Source: Amycolatopsis sp. CA-230715
GTDB lineage: Bacteria > Actinomycetota > Actinomycetes > Mycobacteriales > Pseudonocardiaceae
Direction of reading: 5' to 3'
Assembly (NCBI RefSeq): GCF_018736145.1
Contig: NZ_CP059997.1
Span: forward strand, 7,873,501-7,937,500
DNA length: 64,000 nucleotides
This document shows, piece after piece, positions 25,050 to 33,030 of this stretch. Both the position numbers and the translations under genes were made by a program. Position 1 is the first letter of the stretch; each line of letters opens with the position of its first letter. The notes beneath the pieces were generated by a model, which worked only from the letters and a program-made list of their open reading frames with translations, had not been told where the DNA came from and did not search any database.

Positions 25050-26519
25050 ATGAACACGGTGCCGTTGCTGGCACTGCCCGACGTGTCACGGGTGTGGGAG
25101 ACCGAACCGGTCGAGATCACCGAGACCTACTACGACACGGCGGGCCTCCGCTTGTACGAGCGAGGTGTCACCGCGTGCCGCACGGTCGGCGGGGACGCAC
25201 CGGGCTGGCACCTGGACCTCGGGGCCGAATCGGTGGCGGTGACGCCGTCGGCGGGCTCACCGGCGGTGCCACCGGAACTGCGGTGGCTGGTGACCGCCTT
25301 CACCGGCGGCGAGGAACTGGAACCGGTGGCGGCGATCAAGGTGCACCGGACGCGGGACCTCGCGCTGAACGACGACGGCGAGATCCTCGGCGCCGTCGTG
25401 ATCGACGCCGTCACCGCGTCCTCGGTACTCGACCGGACGAGCGCGGCGTGGACGGAGCGCCACGTCGACCAGGGCATGGGTGGCCGCGTCTTCGCGAGGC
25501 TCGCCGGGCAGCGGTGCGCGGCAGGGCGCGCGTCGAGGATCGCGACGGTGGCGCGGGTGCTCGGTCCCCGGCGGCACCGGTCGTACCGCGCGCTCACCGG
25601 GCGGGACCTGGTCCTGCGGTACTTGCGGGCGCAGGTCACCGCGTTGCCGTTCCTCGACTGCGCTGTCCGCCGTGAGGAATCCGGCTCAGCGGCGCGAATG
25701 CGGGAAACGGTCCGCCGGATCCGGCTCGTGCTCGACCACTGCGCGCCGCTGATCGGCGGGAAGAAGGCCACGAGGGAGCTGCGAGCCGAACTCGGCTGGT
25801 TCGCCTCGACGTTCGCGCCCGCGTGCGACGACGAAGTGCAGTGGCCCCGGCTGCGCGCCGATCTCGGCGCGGCGCCGGACGGTGTCCGATCCGGCGACGC
25901 GGTGGCGCGGCTCGACGACTACTTCGCCGCCCGCGCTTGGGAGAACCGCGCCGTTGTCGTCGACGCGCTGGACTCGGCGCGGTACCTCGGCCTGCTGGAC
26001 GCGCTCGACCGGTTCGTGCCTGAGTTGGCCGAGGAGCCCGAGCGCGACCGGCCCGATATCGCGAGGATGCCTGCCGGGCGGGTGCTCCCCGAATTCGTCG
26101 CAGGCGCGGCGGATCAGGTCGGCCGCCGGATCGCCGCACTCGTCGACGCCGAAGAGAGCGGCGCCCGCACCACCGCCGCGCACCGCGCGCTCAACGCCGT
26201 GCGGCGGTTCGGCTGCCTGCTGGAGGTGACCGGCCAGGACCGCCCGCTGCAGCGCGAGGTGCGGACCTGGCGGCGCTCGCTCGAGGAGCACCGCGCCGCC
26301 GTCCTCGCGACGCGGCACCTCGACGATCTCGCGCGGCTGGCAGGGGAAAAGGGCTTCCCCGCCTCGACCTTCTCGCTGCTCCGGCACCTCGAAGGGGACA
26401 CCGCGGCCCGGTGCGCGGCGGATCTGGCGTGGCGCTGGCTGGACGGCACGCCCTCGTCTATCCACTGTGGACGAAATGGGCGCGTGGTCCCGCCGCGCGG
26501 CGAACGGCGCGGGTCTTGA
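25050..26519 (+). CDS. CYTH-CHAD domain protein with degenerate motifs
   Basis: The first 180 residues of this 489-residue protein are CYTH-like (EITETYYDTAGLRLYERGVTACRTVG ... DVV-type strands). The rest is a helical CHAD domain. The N-terminus lacks the ExExK phosphate-binding motif that opens active CYTH triphosphate hydrolases. The usual His-x-x-Arg of CHAD is replaced in SAARMRETVRRIRLVLDHC. CHAD proteins bind inorganic polyphosphate, so a polyphosphate-linked stress role is plausible but catalysis is doubtful. GTGAGGAAG precedes the ATG. It lies 42 bp after the CBS gene and 82 bp before devR. Confidence 0.82.
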   Translation: MNTVPLLALPDVSRVWETEPVEITETYYDTAGLRLYERGVTACRTVGGDAPGWHLDLGAESVAVTPSAGSPAVPPELRWLVTAFTGGEELEPVAAIKVHRTRDLALNDDGEILGAVVIDAVTASSVLDRTSAAWTERHVDQGMGGRVFARLAGQRCAAGRASRIATVARVLGPRRHRSYRALTGRDLVLRYLRAQVTALPFLDCAVRREESGSAARMRETVRRIRLVLDHCAPLIGGKKATRELRAELGWFASTFAPACDDEVQWPRLRADLGAAPDGVRSGDAVARLDDYFAARAWENRAVVVDALDSARYLGLLDALDRFVPELAEEPERDRPDIARMPAGRVLPEFVAGAADQVGRRIAALVDAEESGARTTAAHRALNAVRRFGCLLEVTGQDRPLQREVRTWRRSLEEHRAAVLATRHLDDLARLAGEKGFPASTFSLLRHLEGDTAARCAADLAWRWLDGTPSSIHCGRNGRVVPPRGERRGS

Positions 26520-26601
26520 CCATCGCGTTCCCCTGCCACGGGTCGTACGCTCGGAGTGCAGGACCGCGCCGCCTGGCGCGTGCCCGCTCCGGGAGGATCG
26601 G

Positions 26602-27255
26602 ATGACTCGGGTTTTCTTGGTCGATGATCACGAAGTGGTCCGCCGCGGCGTCGCCGAACTGCTCGACGAGGACGACGGGCTGACCGTCGTCGGGCAGGCG
26701 GGCAGCGTGTCGCAGGCACTCGCGCGGATTCCCGCGCTGCGGCCCGACGTCGTCGTGCTGGACGTGCGCCTTCCCGACGGCAACGGGATCGAGCTGGCCC
26801 GCGAGCTGCGGTCGAAGATGCCGGAGCTGTACTGCCTGATGCTGACCTCCTACACCGACGAACAGGCCATGCTCGACGCCATACTGGCCGGGGCGCGCGG
26901 GTTCGTCATCAAGGACATCCGCGGGATGGACCTGGTGTCCGCGGTGCGCGAGGTCGGGGCGGGCCGGTCGCTGCTGGACCCGCGCGCGGCCGCGATGCTG
27001 ATGGACCGGCTGCGCGCCGGGCAGCAGAAACGGGGGCCGGTCGCGAAGCTCTCGGAGCAGGAGCGCACGCTGCTCGACCTGATCGGGGAGGGGCTGACGA
27101 ACCGGCAGATCGCCGATCGCATGTACCTCGCCGAAAAGACGGTGAAGAACTACGTGTCCCGGTTGCTGACCAAGCTGGGCATGGAGCGCAGGACCCAGGC
27201 CGCCGTGCTAGCCACCGAACTCCGCGCCGACCGCACTTTCGACGAAGGCCGTTAG
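26602..27255 (+). CDS. devR: Hypoxia/dormancy response regulator DevR (DosR)
   Basis: The 217-residue NarL-type regulator matches mycobacterial DosR closely along its length, including FLVDDHEVVRRG, RLPDGNGIEL, LDAILAGARGF and AEKTVKNYVSRLLTKLGMERRTQAAV. The phosphoacceptor is D54 and the switch lysine K104, as in DosR. It should activate hypoxia, NO and CO response genes when phosphorylated by DevS (28349-30112). GGGAGG precedes the ATG. The stop codon overlaps the stop of the converging acg gene. The kinase gene is not adjacent: acg lies between them on the other strand. Confidence 0.95.
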   Translation: MTRVFLVDDHEVVRRGVAELLDEDDGLTVVGQAGSVSQALARIPALRPDVVVLDVRLPDGNGIELARELRSKMPELYCLMLTSYTDEQAMLDAILAGARGFVIKDIRGMDLVSAVREVGAGRSLLDPRAAAMLMDRLRAGQQKRGPVAKLSEQERTLLDLIGEGLTNRQIADRMYLAEKTVKNYVSRLLTKLGMERRTQAAVLATELRADRTFDEGR

Positions 27256-28199
27256 CCCGCCCGCACCCGCTCACCGACGATGACGTCGTGCAGCGGGCGG
27301 CGCGGCGTCGAGGGCACGGGGCCGCCGTACCCCACCCGCAGCACGATCTGCGGCCAGATGCCGCCACCGAGGACCTGGCGCAGTTCGGCCCGCGCCGAGG
27401 GCACTTCGACCGGTGGCGCGACGAACGACGCGCTCAGCCCGGCGGCCGTTGCGGTGAGCAGAACCTTCTGCATCGCCTGCCCGACCCGGATGCGATCGGC
27501 GTGGCCGTCTTCGACGGAGCCGATCACCACCACCGCCGGGGTGCCGAGCGGATCCGAGGCCCCGCATTCGTGGAGGACCCACTCGTCGCCGCCGCGGGCG
27601 TGCGCCACCACGGGGGCACCGCCCGTCCAGGTGTTTCGTTCGCGCTGCACGGCCGCGTTCCCGCGCTGGGCGCGATCGGCCGCGAGGACGAGTTCGCGGA
27701 GGCGGAACAGTTGTGCGGAGTCGAGCCGCGGCATCCAGGCGCGCTCGCTTTCCGCGGCGAAGCGCATCGCGTTGAGCGCGGTCGCCGGGACCGGGCGGGG
27801 CGAGAACGGACCGAGGTTCGTCCGCCGGGTGGCGACCGCACCGGCCAGCAGCGCGATCCTGGTGTCGATGGACCGCTTGGCGAACGGGCGGACGGTCGCC
27901 AGCAGATCGGGCTCGTCGCGGCGCGGGCAGAGGGTGGTCGCCGGGTCGATGCCGCGCGCGTGGATCGCGACGCGCAGGTTGAGCAGCGCCGCGCCGCACG
28001 ACATCAGCAGCTCGCGCTGACCGGGATCGGTCGCGGGCAGGCTCCGCCCTGGATCGGCGAGCACGTCGATACCGTCCGGGGTGCAGCGGAACCGCCACGG
28101 CTGCGTGTTGTGCCTCGACGGTGCGAGCACGGCGGCGTGCAGTACCGAGGTCACGGTTTCGGCGGTGAGGCGGCCAACCGGGGTGATGGTGTCGGTCAT
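27252..28199 (-). CDS. acg: Acg-family FMN-binding nitroreductase-like protein
   Basis: This 315-residue protein has a nitroreductase fold of Acg type (Rv2032-like). Key stretches are LAPSRHNTQPWRFR near 30-43, a central VATRRTNLGPFSPRPVP and DRIRVGQAMQKVLLTATAAGLSASFVAPPVEVP near 240-270. In mycobacteria Acg is a DosR-regulon member that may sequester FMN. Here it sits between devR and devS on the opposite strand. A candidate DevR box lies 85 bp upstream (28284-28303). The start is ATG 28199 with AGGGGG just before it. Confidence 0.9.
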   Translation of the reverse strand: MTDTITPVGRLTAETVTSVLHAAVLAPSRHNTQPWRFRCTPDGIDVLADPGRSLPATDPGQRELLMSCGAALLNLRVAIHARGIDPATTLCPRRDEPDLLATVRPFAKRSIDTRIALLAGAVATRRTNLGPFSPRPVPATALNAMRFAAESERAWMPRLDSAQLFRLRELVLAADRAQRGNAAVQRERNTWTGGAPVVAHARGGDEWVLHECGASDPLGTPAVVVIGSVEDGHADRIRVGQAMQKVLLTATAAGLSASFVAPPVEVPSARAELRQVLGGGIWPQIVLRVGYGGPVPSTPRRPLHDVIVGERVRAG

Positions 28200-28283
28200 G
28201 GGTTCCCCCTGATGAGCATGCGCGGCACACTGAAATGCCAGTGGCACGTTTACTCCAGCCTGTCTGCCACCCGGGCGCGGGAG

Positions 28284-28303
28284 ACAGGGACGAAGGTCAC
28301 CAA
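28284..28303. promoter_or_regulatory. Candidate DevR/DosR box between acg and devS
   Basis: ACAGGGACGAAGGTCACCAA matches the DosR consensus TTSGGGACTWWAGTCCCSAA at 14 of 20 positions by hand, including GGGAC and GTC of the two half-sites. It lies 85 bp upstream of acg and 46 bp upstream of devS, so it could serve both divergent promoters. Confidence 0.55.
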
Positions 28304-28348
28304 TTCCAGGTGTTTCGTTCACCGGGGTGGTGCTGACAAAGGTGAGAG

Positions 28349-30112
28349 TTGACGCAGATGCGCGGGGCAGAAAAGTACGACGGGAACCGAGGAACGCCAC
28401 GGGTGACCGGAACGCTGTCGCAGCTCCGGGTGCGCGAGGTGCTGCAGGACCTGCAGTCCAGGATCGAGCTGCTGATCGGGACGCGGGACATGATGGACGG
28501 CCTGCTCGACGCCGTGCTCGCGGTGGCTTCGGGGCTGGAGCTGGACGACACGCTGCGCCGGATCGTGCAGGCCGCGGTCGATCTCGGCGACGCGCGGTAC
28601 GGGGCGCTGGGCGTGATCGCCGACGACCGGACGCTGGCGGAGTTCATCTATCTCGGTATCGACAACGAGACGCGGCAGGCGATCGGGCACCTCCCGGAGG
28701 GCCACGGTTTGCTCGGCCTGGTCATCGAGGACGCGAAACCGCTGCGGCTGGACGAAATCGCCCAGCATCCCGCGTCGGTGGGTTTCCCGGCGAACCACCC
28801 GCCGATGCATTCATTCCTCGGCGTGCCGATCCGGGTGCGCGACGACGTTTTCGGAAACCTTTATCTGACCGAAAAGAAAGGCGGGGAGAGTTTCACCGAC
28901 GACGACGAAGTCGTGGTGCGGGCACTCGCCGCGGCGGCGGGGATCGCGATCGAGAACGCGCACCTGTACGAGCAGGCGCGCCTTCGGCAGCAATGGATGG
29001 GCGCCACCAGCGAGATCACCACCGAACTGCTGGCGGGCAGCGATCCGGCGGACGCGCTGAACCTCATCGCCAGCCGTGCGCTCGACCTGACCGGATCCGA
29101 CACCACGATGCTGGCACTGCCGACCTCCGGCGGCCTCGACCTCGACGACGAGTGGGAGGAGGACGTCGCGGAGCTGACGGTGACGATGTGCGTGGGCGCG
29201 AACGCGCACGAGCTGACCGGTACCCATATCGACATCGCGTCTTCGGCGCCGGGCTCGGTCTACCGCGATCGCACGCCGCGCAACGTCCCGGAACTGGTGC
29301 TGCGCCTCGATCCGGCCGGGGAGTTCCGGTTCGGGCCGACGCTCGTGGTGCCGTTGCGGGCGGGGGATCGGACCGCCGGTGTGCTGATGACCATGCGCGA
29401 CGGCGGTGCGGCGCCGTTCGACGACGCGCGGCTGAAGGTCGTCGCCTCGTTCGCCGACCAGGCGGCGCTGGCGTTGCAGCTCGCGGCGCAGCAACGCACC
29501 GCGCGCGAGCTCGACGTGCTCGCCGATCGCGACCGGATCGCGCGCGATCTGCACGACCACGTCATCCAGCGGTTGTTCGCGGTCGGGCTGAACATGCAGA
29601 GCACCCACCGGCGGACGAAGTCGCCGGAGCTGCGCAAGCGCCTGAGCGAGAGCGTCGACCAGATGAACGAGATCGTGCTCGAGATCCGCACCGCGATCTT
29701 CGACCTGCACGGCGGGCCCGCTGGCGAGGCGGGGGTCCGGTTGCGCAACCGGCTGCACAACGCGGTCGCGGACCTGACCGACGACACCGGGATCCGGGCG
29801 TCGGTCAGCATGGCGGGGCCGCTGGACACCCTGCCGTCCCAGCTGGCCGAACACGTCGAGGCCGTGGTCAGGGAAGCGGTGAGCAACGCCGTCCGCCACT
29901 CCGGGGCGGCGGGCGTCGCGGTGTCGGTCGCGGTGACCGGCGATCTGGTCCAGGTGTCCGTTCGCGACGACGGAAGCGGTATCCCGGCCGACGTCGTCCA
30001 CAGTGGACTGCGGAACCTGTGTGACAGGGCCGCGCGCGCGGGAGGGGAGTTTTCGGTGCGCGGTGCGGACGACGACGGGACTCAGTTGACGTGGTCCGCG
30101 CCCGTCAAGTGA
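28349..30112 (+). CDS. devS: DevS/DosS-type GAF haem sensor histidine kinase
   Basis: This 587-residue kinase has two GAF domains (about 55-205 and 230-380), then the HisKA_3 dimerisation helix and an HATPase domain. The first GAF holds HPASVGFPANHPPMHSFLG. His150 aligns with the proximal haem ligand of mycobacterial DosS (His149), so it probably senses O2, NO or CO through haem. The phosphoacceptor is His402 in ARDLHDHVIQRLF, identical to DosS. HATPase motifs are VVREAVSNAVRHS and VRDDGSGIP. Its 3' end overlaps the converging DUF1876 gene by 31 bp. The partner is DevR (26602-27255). Confidence 0.94.
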   Translation: MTQMRGAEKYDGNRGTPRVTGTLSQLRVREVLQDLQSRIELLIGTRDMMDGLLDAVLAVASGLELDDTLRRIVQAAVDLGDARYGALGVIADDRTLAEFIYLGIDNETRQAIGHLPEGHGLLGLVIEDAKPLRLDEIAQHPASVGFPANHPPMHSFLGVPIRVRDDVFGNLYLTEKKGGESFTDDDEVVVRALAAAAGIAIENAHLYEQARLRQQWMGATSEITTELLAGSDPADALNLIASRALDLTGSDTTMLALPTSGGLDLDDEWEEDVAELTVTMCVGANAHELTGTHIDIASSAPGSVYRDRTPRNVPELVLRLDPAGEFRFGPTLVVPLRAGDRTAGVLMTMRDGGAAPFDDARLKVVASFADQAALALQLAAQQRTARELDVLADRDRIARDLHDHVIQRLFAVGLNMQSTHRRTKSPELRKRLSESVDQMNEIVLEIRTAIFDLHGGPAGEAGVRLRNRLHNAVADLTDDTGIRASVSMAGPLDTLPSQLAEHVEAVVREAVSNAVRHSGAAGVAVSVAVTGDLVQVSVRDDGSGIPADVVHSGLRNLCDRAARAGGEFSVRGADDDGTQLTWSAPVK

Positions 30113-30396
30113 GGTCTCGTGCCGGAGACGGACAGCGCGAGGAGACCGGCGGTGGTCGCGTCGATGTCCGCGGCGACGGCTTCCAGCAGTTCCGCGGTGA
30201 GATCGGACAGCGCCCTCGCGACGGCGAGGTAGTCGGCGACGTGCGGGGTTTCGTACTCGGCCGAGCCGCGGCTGGCGAGCCCGATCCCGGTGAACCCGGT
30301 GGCATCACCGGTGGTGAGGATCGCGCGGGCACGGGTGCGGTAGGCCCCGTGCTCGAACGCGATCGAGAGCATCCAGCGCCCGTTTTCTGCGTTCAT
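30082..30396 (-). CDS. DUF1876/dsRBD-fold dormancy protein (Rv1738-like)
   Basis: This 104-residue protein has the DUF1876 pattern (WMLSIAFEHGAYRTRARAILTT ... GIGLASRG ... VADYLAVARALSDLTAELLE). Mycobacterial members (Rv1738, Rv2632c) are induced by DosR, and their fold resembles ribosome hibernation factors. Its place next to devS fits that regulon. GGAGAAG lies directly before the ATG. The C-terminal 31 bp overlap the end of devS on the opposite strand. Confidence 0.88.
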   Translation of the reverse strand: MNAENGRWMLSIAFEHGAYRTRARAILTTGDATGFTGIGLASRGSAEYETPHVADYLAVARALSDLTAELLEAVAADIDATTAGLLALSVSGTRPHLTGADHVN

Positions 30397-30432
30397 GTCT
30401 TCTCCGTTCCACCGATGACGTTCTCACCGCCA

Positions 30433-30475
30433 CCGCCCGCGGGGACAGGGTAGGAAGTCCTTCGACCGCGGGCGG
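30433..30475 (-). terminator. Hairpin terminator after the small membrane protein gene
   Basis: CCGCCCGCGG (30433-30442) pairs perfectly with CCGCGGGCGG (30466-30475). Within the loop, GGAC (30443-30446) pairs with GTCC (30457-30460). It begins 22 bp past the stop at 30497 on the minus strand. It also lies 37 bp upstream of the DUF1876 start, so it could have a regulatory role there. Confidence 0.6.
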
Positions 30476-30496
30476 GCGACCTCGGAGATCAGGCGG

Positions 30497-30907
30497 TCAG
30501 GAGCGGTCGCCGGTGCCGCGGGGGAACCCGAACCGGCGGATCAGCATGGTGAGCAGCGGGGCCAGCACCACCCAGGTGAACGCGGCGGGGGTGTAGTTGA
30601 GGAACACCCGCCAGGCGGCGTTCGCGGGGGTGAACAGGTCTTCGAAGCCCAGTGACACGCTGCTCGCCCAGACGCGCACGAAGACCGCGATGTCGTTGGC
30701 GGGGTTCGCGCCGGTGGTCACCAGCACGATCTGCGCGAGCAGGACGACGGCGAACAGCCCGCACAGCACGCGGGTGACGGCGCAGGCCAGCCGCACCTGC
30801 TGGGATCTGGTCCGCCGCGGCGCGCTGGAATCGTCGAAGGCGCGGACGAAAAGCGGTTTCCCGGTCAATCGGACATCCCTGCCGAGGTATGGCTCCGGTC
30901 GGGTCAT
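30497..30907 (-). CDS. Small integral membrane protein
   Basis: This 136-residue protein has a basic N-terminus and about three hydrophobic segments (near 43-66, 76-92 and 105-128: CAVTRVLCGLFAVVLLAQIVLVTTG ... AFTWVVLAPLLTMLI). No enzyme motif is visible. GAAGGG lies upstream of the ATG. Its position beside the DevRS island suggests stress-linked expression. The 270-bp leader upstream carries a weak DevR-like half-site (AGTCCC near 31080). Function unknown. Confidence 0.75.
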   Translation of the reverse strand: MTRPEPYLGRDVRLTGKPLFVRAFDDSSAPRRTRSQQVRLACAVTRVLCGLFAVVLLAQIVLVTTGANPANDIAVFVRVWASSVSLGFEDLFTPANAAWRVFLNYTPAAFTWVVLAPLLTMLIRRFGFPRGTGDRS

Positions 30908-31180
30908 GACATCGATTCCCTTCTCCGCCGAGGAGCAGCGGGGCGTACTCCGGCGCGGCCGAGCCCGCGCCGTACCACTGCGCTGTCAAGGCATGAAGCA
31001 CTTTCCGCTGCCGTTGAGCGGAGGGCCGAGACATCACTGTCCCCATTGTTCCGCCGATTAGTCCAACACCGGCAGAGTCGGAAGTCCCTGCCCTTTGTCA
31101 CCCGTCCGGGTAATGTGAAAATGGATGTTTCGCCGCCGCTTCGATGGGATATCGATTTCCGCTGGGGTGAAACGCCGTGC

Positions 31181-32338
31181 TCAGCCGAGCCGGGGCGGAG
31201 TCCACCTCGCGTGCCGCAGGACGACACTGACAGCGGCGCGGGCGGGGGTGAGCCGGAACGCGGTGTTCCGCAGCGCGATGGCGACCGGATTGCGGAGCCC
31301 GTGCCCGAGCCGTCCCGCCTGCCGCGCGGCGCGGGCGACCGCCTGCGAACGCGGCCTGCGTTCGGCGTCGTAGCGAGCCAGCCCCGCTTCGACCGTCGGG
31401 CAGGCGGACAGCGCGGCGGCGAGGGTGACCGCGTCCTCCAGCGCCTGGCACGCGCCCTGCCCGATGTTCGGGGTCATCGCGTGCGCTGCGTCCCCGAGCA
31501 GCGCGACCCTGCCCGAGGTGAAGCGCGGCAACGGGGTGCGGAGCTCGTGGACGTCGTGGTGCAGCACGTCCGCCGGCCTGGTCGCGTCCAGCAGGGCGGG
31601 GATCGGGTCGTGCCAGCCGCCGAAGCGCGCGCGCACCGCGGCCAGCGGATCGGCGTGGCGGACACCGGCGGGGGCGTCGAGGACGGCGTGCCATTCCGCG
31701 CGGCCGTCGCGGAACGCGATGTGGCCGAATTCGGCGCCGGGGCCCCAAGTCAGTTCGAAATCGGTGCCGGGGTCGGCCGGTTCCGCGGTGATCGCGCGCA
31801 GCACGGTCGACCCGCTGTAGACCGGCCCGGGGTGGCCGGGGAACAGCAGCGCGCGCCACCGGCTGCGCACCCCGTCCGCGGCGACGAGCAGATCGGCGTC
31901 CACGATCTCGTCCGCCAGCCGGATCCCCGCCCTTCCGGGGTCCACTGTGGACACCGGCTCGGCCTCGGAGCCGACCCGCAGTGCCGACTCGGGCAGTGCG
32001 GCCCGCAACGCGCTGTGCAGCGCCGCGCGGGGGATCCCGGCGATCGGGGTGCCGAGTTCGCGTTCCAGCAGCGCGCCGTCCATCCTGGCGAGCCAGCGGC
32101 CTGCCGGGACTCGCGTGCCGCCGGTGTACTGGTACCGCGCGGCCTCGCGGACCGCGGTGCCGACGCCGAGTTCGTCCAGCGCCCTGATGCCGTTCGCGGC
32201 AAGGGAAATCCCCGCACCGGCGTCGTCGAGCACCTCGGCGCGCTCGACCACCGTCACCTCCCAGCCGATCGCGCGGAGGCCGATCGCGGCGGCCAGCCCG
32301 CCGATGCCCCCGCCGACCACTACCGCCGTGCTGCCCAT
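31181..32338 (-). CDS. FAD-dependent monooxygenase (salicylate-hydroxylase-like)
   Basis: This 385-residue group A flavoprotein starts with AVVVGGGIGGLAAAIGLRAIGWEVTVVER (FAD Rossmann motif). It has VDADLLVAADGVRSRWR (DG motif) and GRVALLGDAAHAMTPNIGQGACQALEDAVTLAAAL (second FAD motif). It should hydroxylate or epoxidise an aromatic or small hydrophobic substrate with NAD(P)H. It diverges from a TetR gene (start 32413). The palindrome at 32390-32405 between them suggests that the TetR represses it and responds to its substrate. Confidence 0.9.
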   Translation of the reverse strand: MGSTAVVVGGGIGGLAAAIGLRAIGWEVTVVERAEVLDDAGAGISLAANGIRALDELGVGTAVREAARYQYTGGTRVPAGRWLARMDGALLERELGTPIAGIPRAALHSALRAALPESALRVGSEAEPVSTVDPGRAGIRLADEIVDADLLVAADGVRSRWRALLFPGHPGPVYSGSTVLRAITAEPADPGTDFELTWGPGAEFGHIAFRDGRAEWHAVLDAPAGVRHADPLAAVRARFGGWHDPIPALLDATRPADVLHHDVHELRTPLPRFTSGRVALLGDAAHAMTPNIGQGACQALEDAVTLAAALSACPTVEAGLARYDAERRPRSQAVARAARQAGRLGHGLRNPVAIALRNTAFRLTPARAAVSVVLRHARWTPPRLG

Positions 32339-32389
32339 CGGATCACCCTCCAGATCACCTTCTCCGCCCGGTCCGGAACCTACTCCGGC

Positions 32390-32405
32390 TTCTACAGGTG
32401 TAGAA
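32390..32405. promoter_or_regulatory. TetR operator between divergent genes
   Basis: TTCTACA-GG-TGTAGAA is a perfect 16-bp palindrome, 8 bp before the tetR GTG and 52 bp before the monooxygenase ATG. This is the expected place for a shared operator. Confidence 0.7.
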
Positions 32406-32412
32406 AGGGGGT

Positions 32413-32988
32413 GTGACGAACCTCCGCCGCACCGTCCTCGCCGACGCCGCCATCGGGCTGCTCGCCGACACCGGGATGCGCGGGTTGACGCACCGGGCCG
32501 TCGACGGCGCCGCCGGGCTGGCGACCGGGACCACCTCGGCGTACTTCCGCACGCGCAAGGCGCTGCTGACCGCGCTCGTGCACAGGCTGGTCGAACTCGA
32601 CCAGGCCGAGCTGCAGGCCGCGGGCGAGCGGGCGCCGGTGCCGCGCGACGCCGCCGAACTGACCGACGGGATCAGCGCGTTCATCAGGATGCGGCTCGAA
32701 GGCGAGGGCAGGCGGCGCTCGCTTGCGCGCTACGCCTGCGTGGTCGAAAGCGCGCACCATGCCGAGCTGCGCGAGATCCTCCTGCCGCGCGAGAACGCCG
32801 CGCGCGAGATCGTGCGGGCGTTCCTGACCGCGCGCGGGGTGTCCGATGTGGAGAGACGAACGCTGACGCTGCTCGCCTGCATCGACGGGCTGGTCTTCGA
32901 CCGGTTGCTCGCCGGGGACGGCGACGTGCCGAAGCGGGAGGTGCGCGGGCTCGTCGCCGCGGCCCTCCGCGAGCCGGACATCGACTGA
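32413..32988 (+). CDS. TetR-family regulator
   Basis: This 191-residue protein has an HTH at about 5-50 (RTVLADAAIGLLADTGMRGLTHRAVDGAAGLATGTTSAYFRTR). A conserved-size ligand domain follows. The start is a GTG with AGGGGG very close before it. Divergent from the FAD monooxygenase at 31181-32338 with a shared palindrome, so probably its local repressor. Confidence 0.88.
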   Translation: MTNLRRTVLADAAIGLLADTGMRGLTHRAVDGAAGLATGTTSAYFRTRKALLTALVHRLVELDQAELQAAGERAPVPRDAAELTDGISAFIRMRLEGEGRRRSLARYACVVESAHHAELREILLPRENAAREIVRAFLTARGVSDVERRTLTLLACIDGLVFDRLLAGDGDVPKREVRGLVAAALREPDID

Positions 32989-33030
32989 TCTCAGGTTCCG
33001 GTGGAATAGACTCGGCGCGGGGAGGAGACG

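Noticed and set aside
31066..31090. DevR-like half-site (AGTCCC) upstream of the small membrane protein
   Set aside because: The other half-site does not match. A single 6-mer is not evidence.
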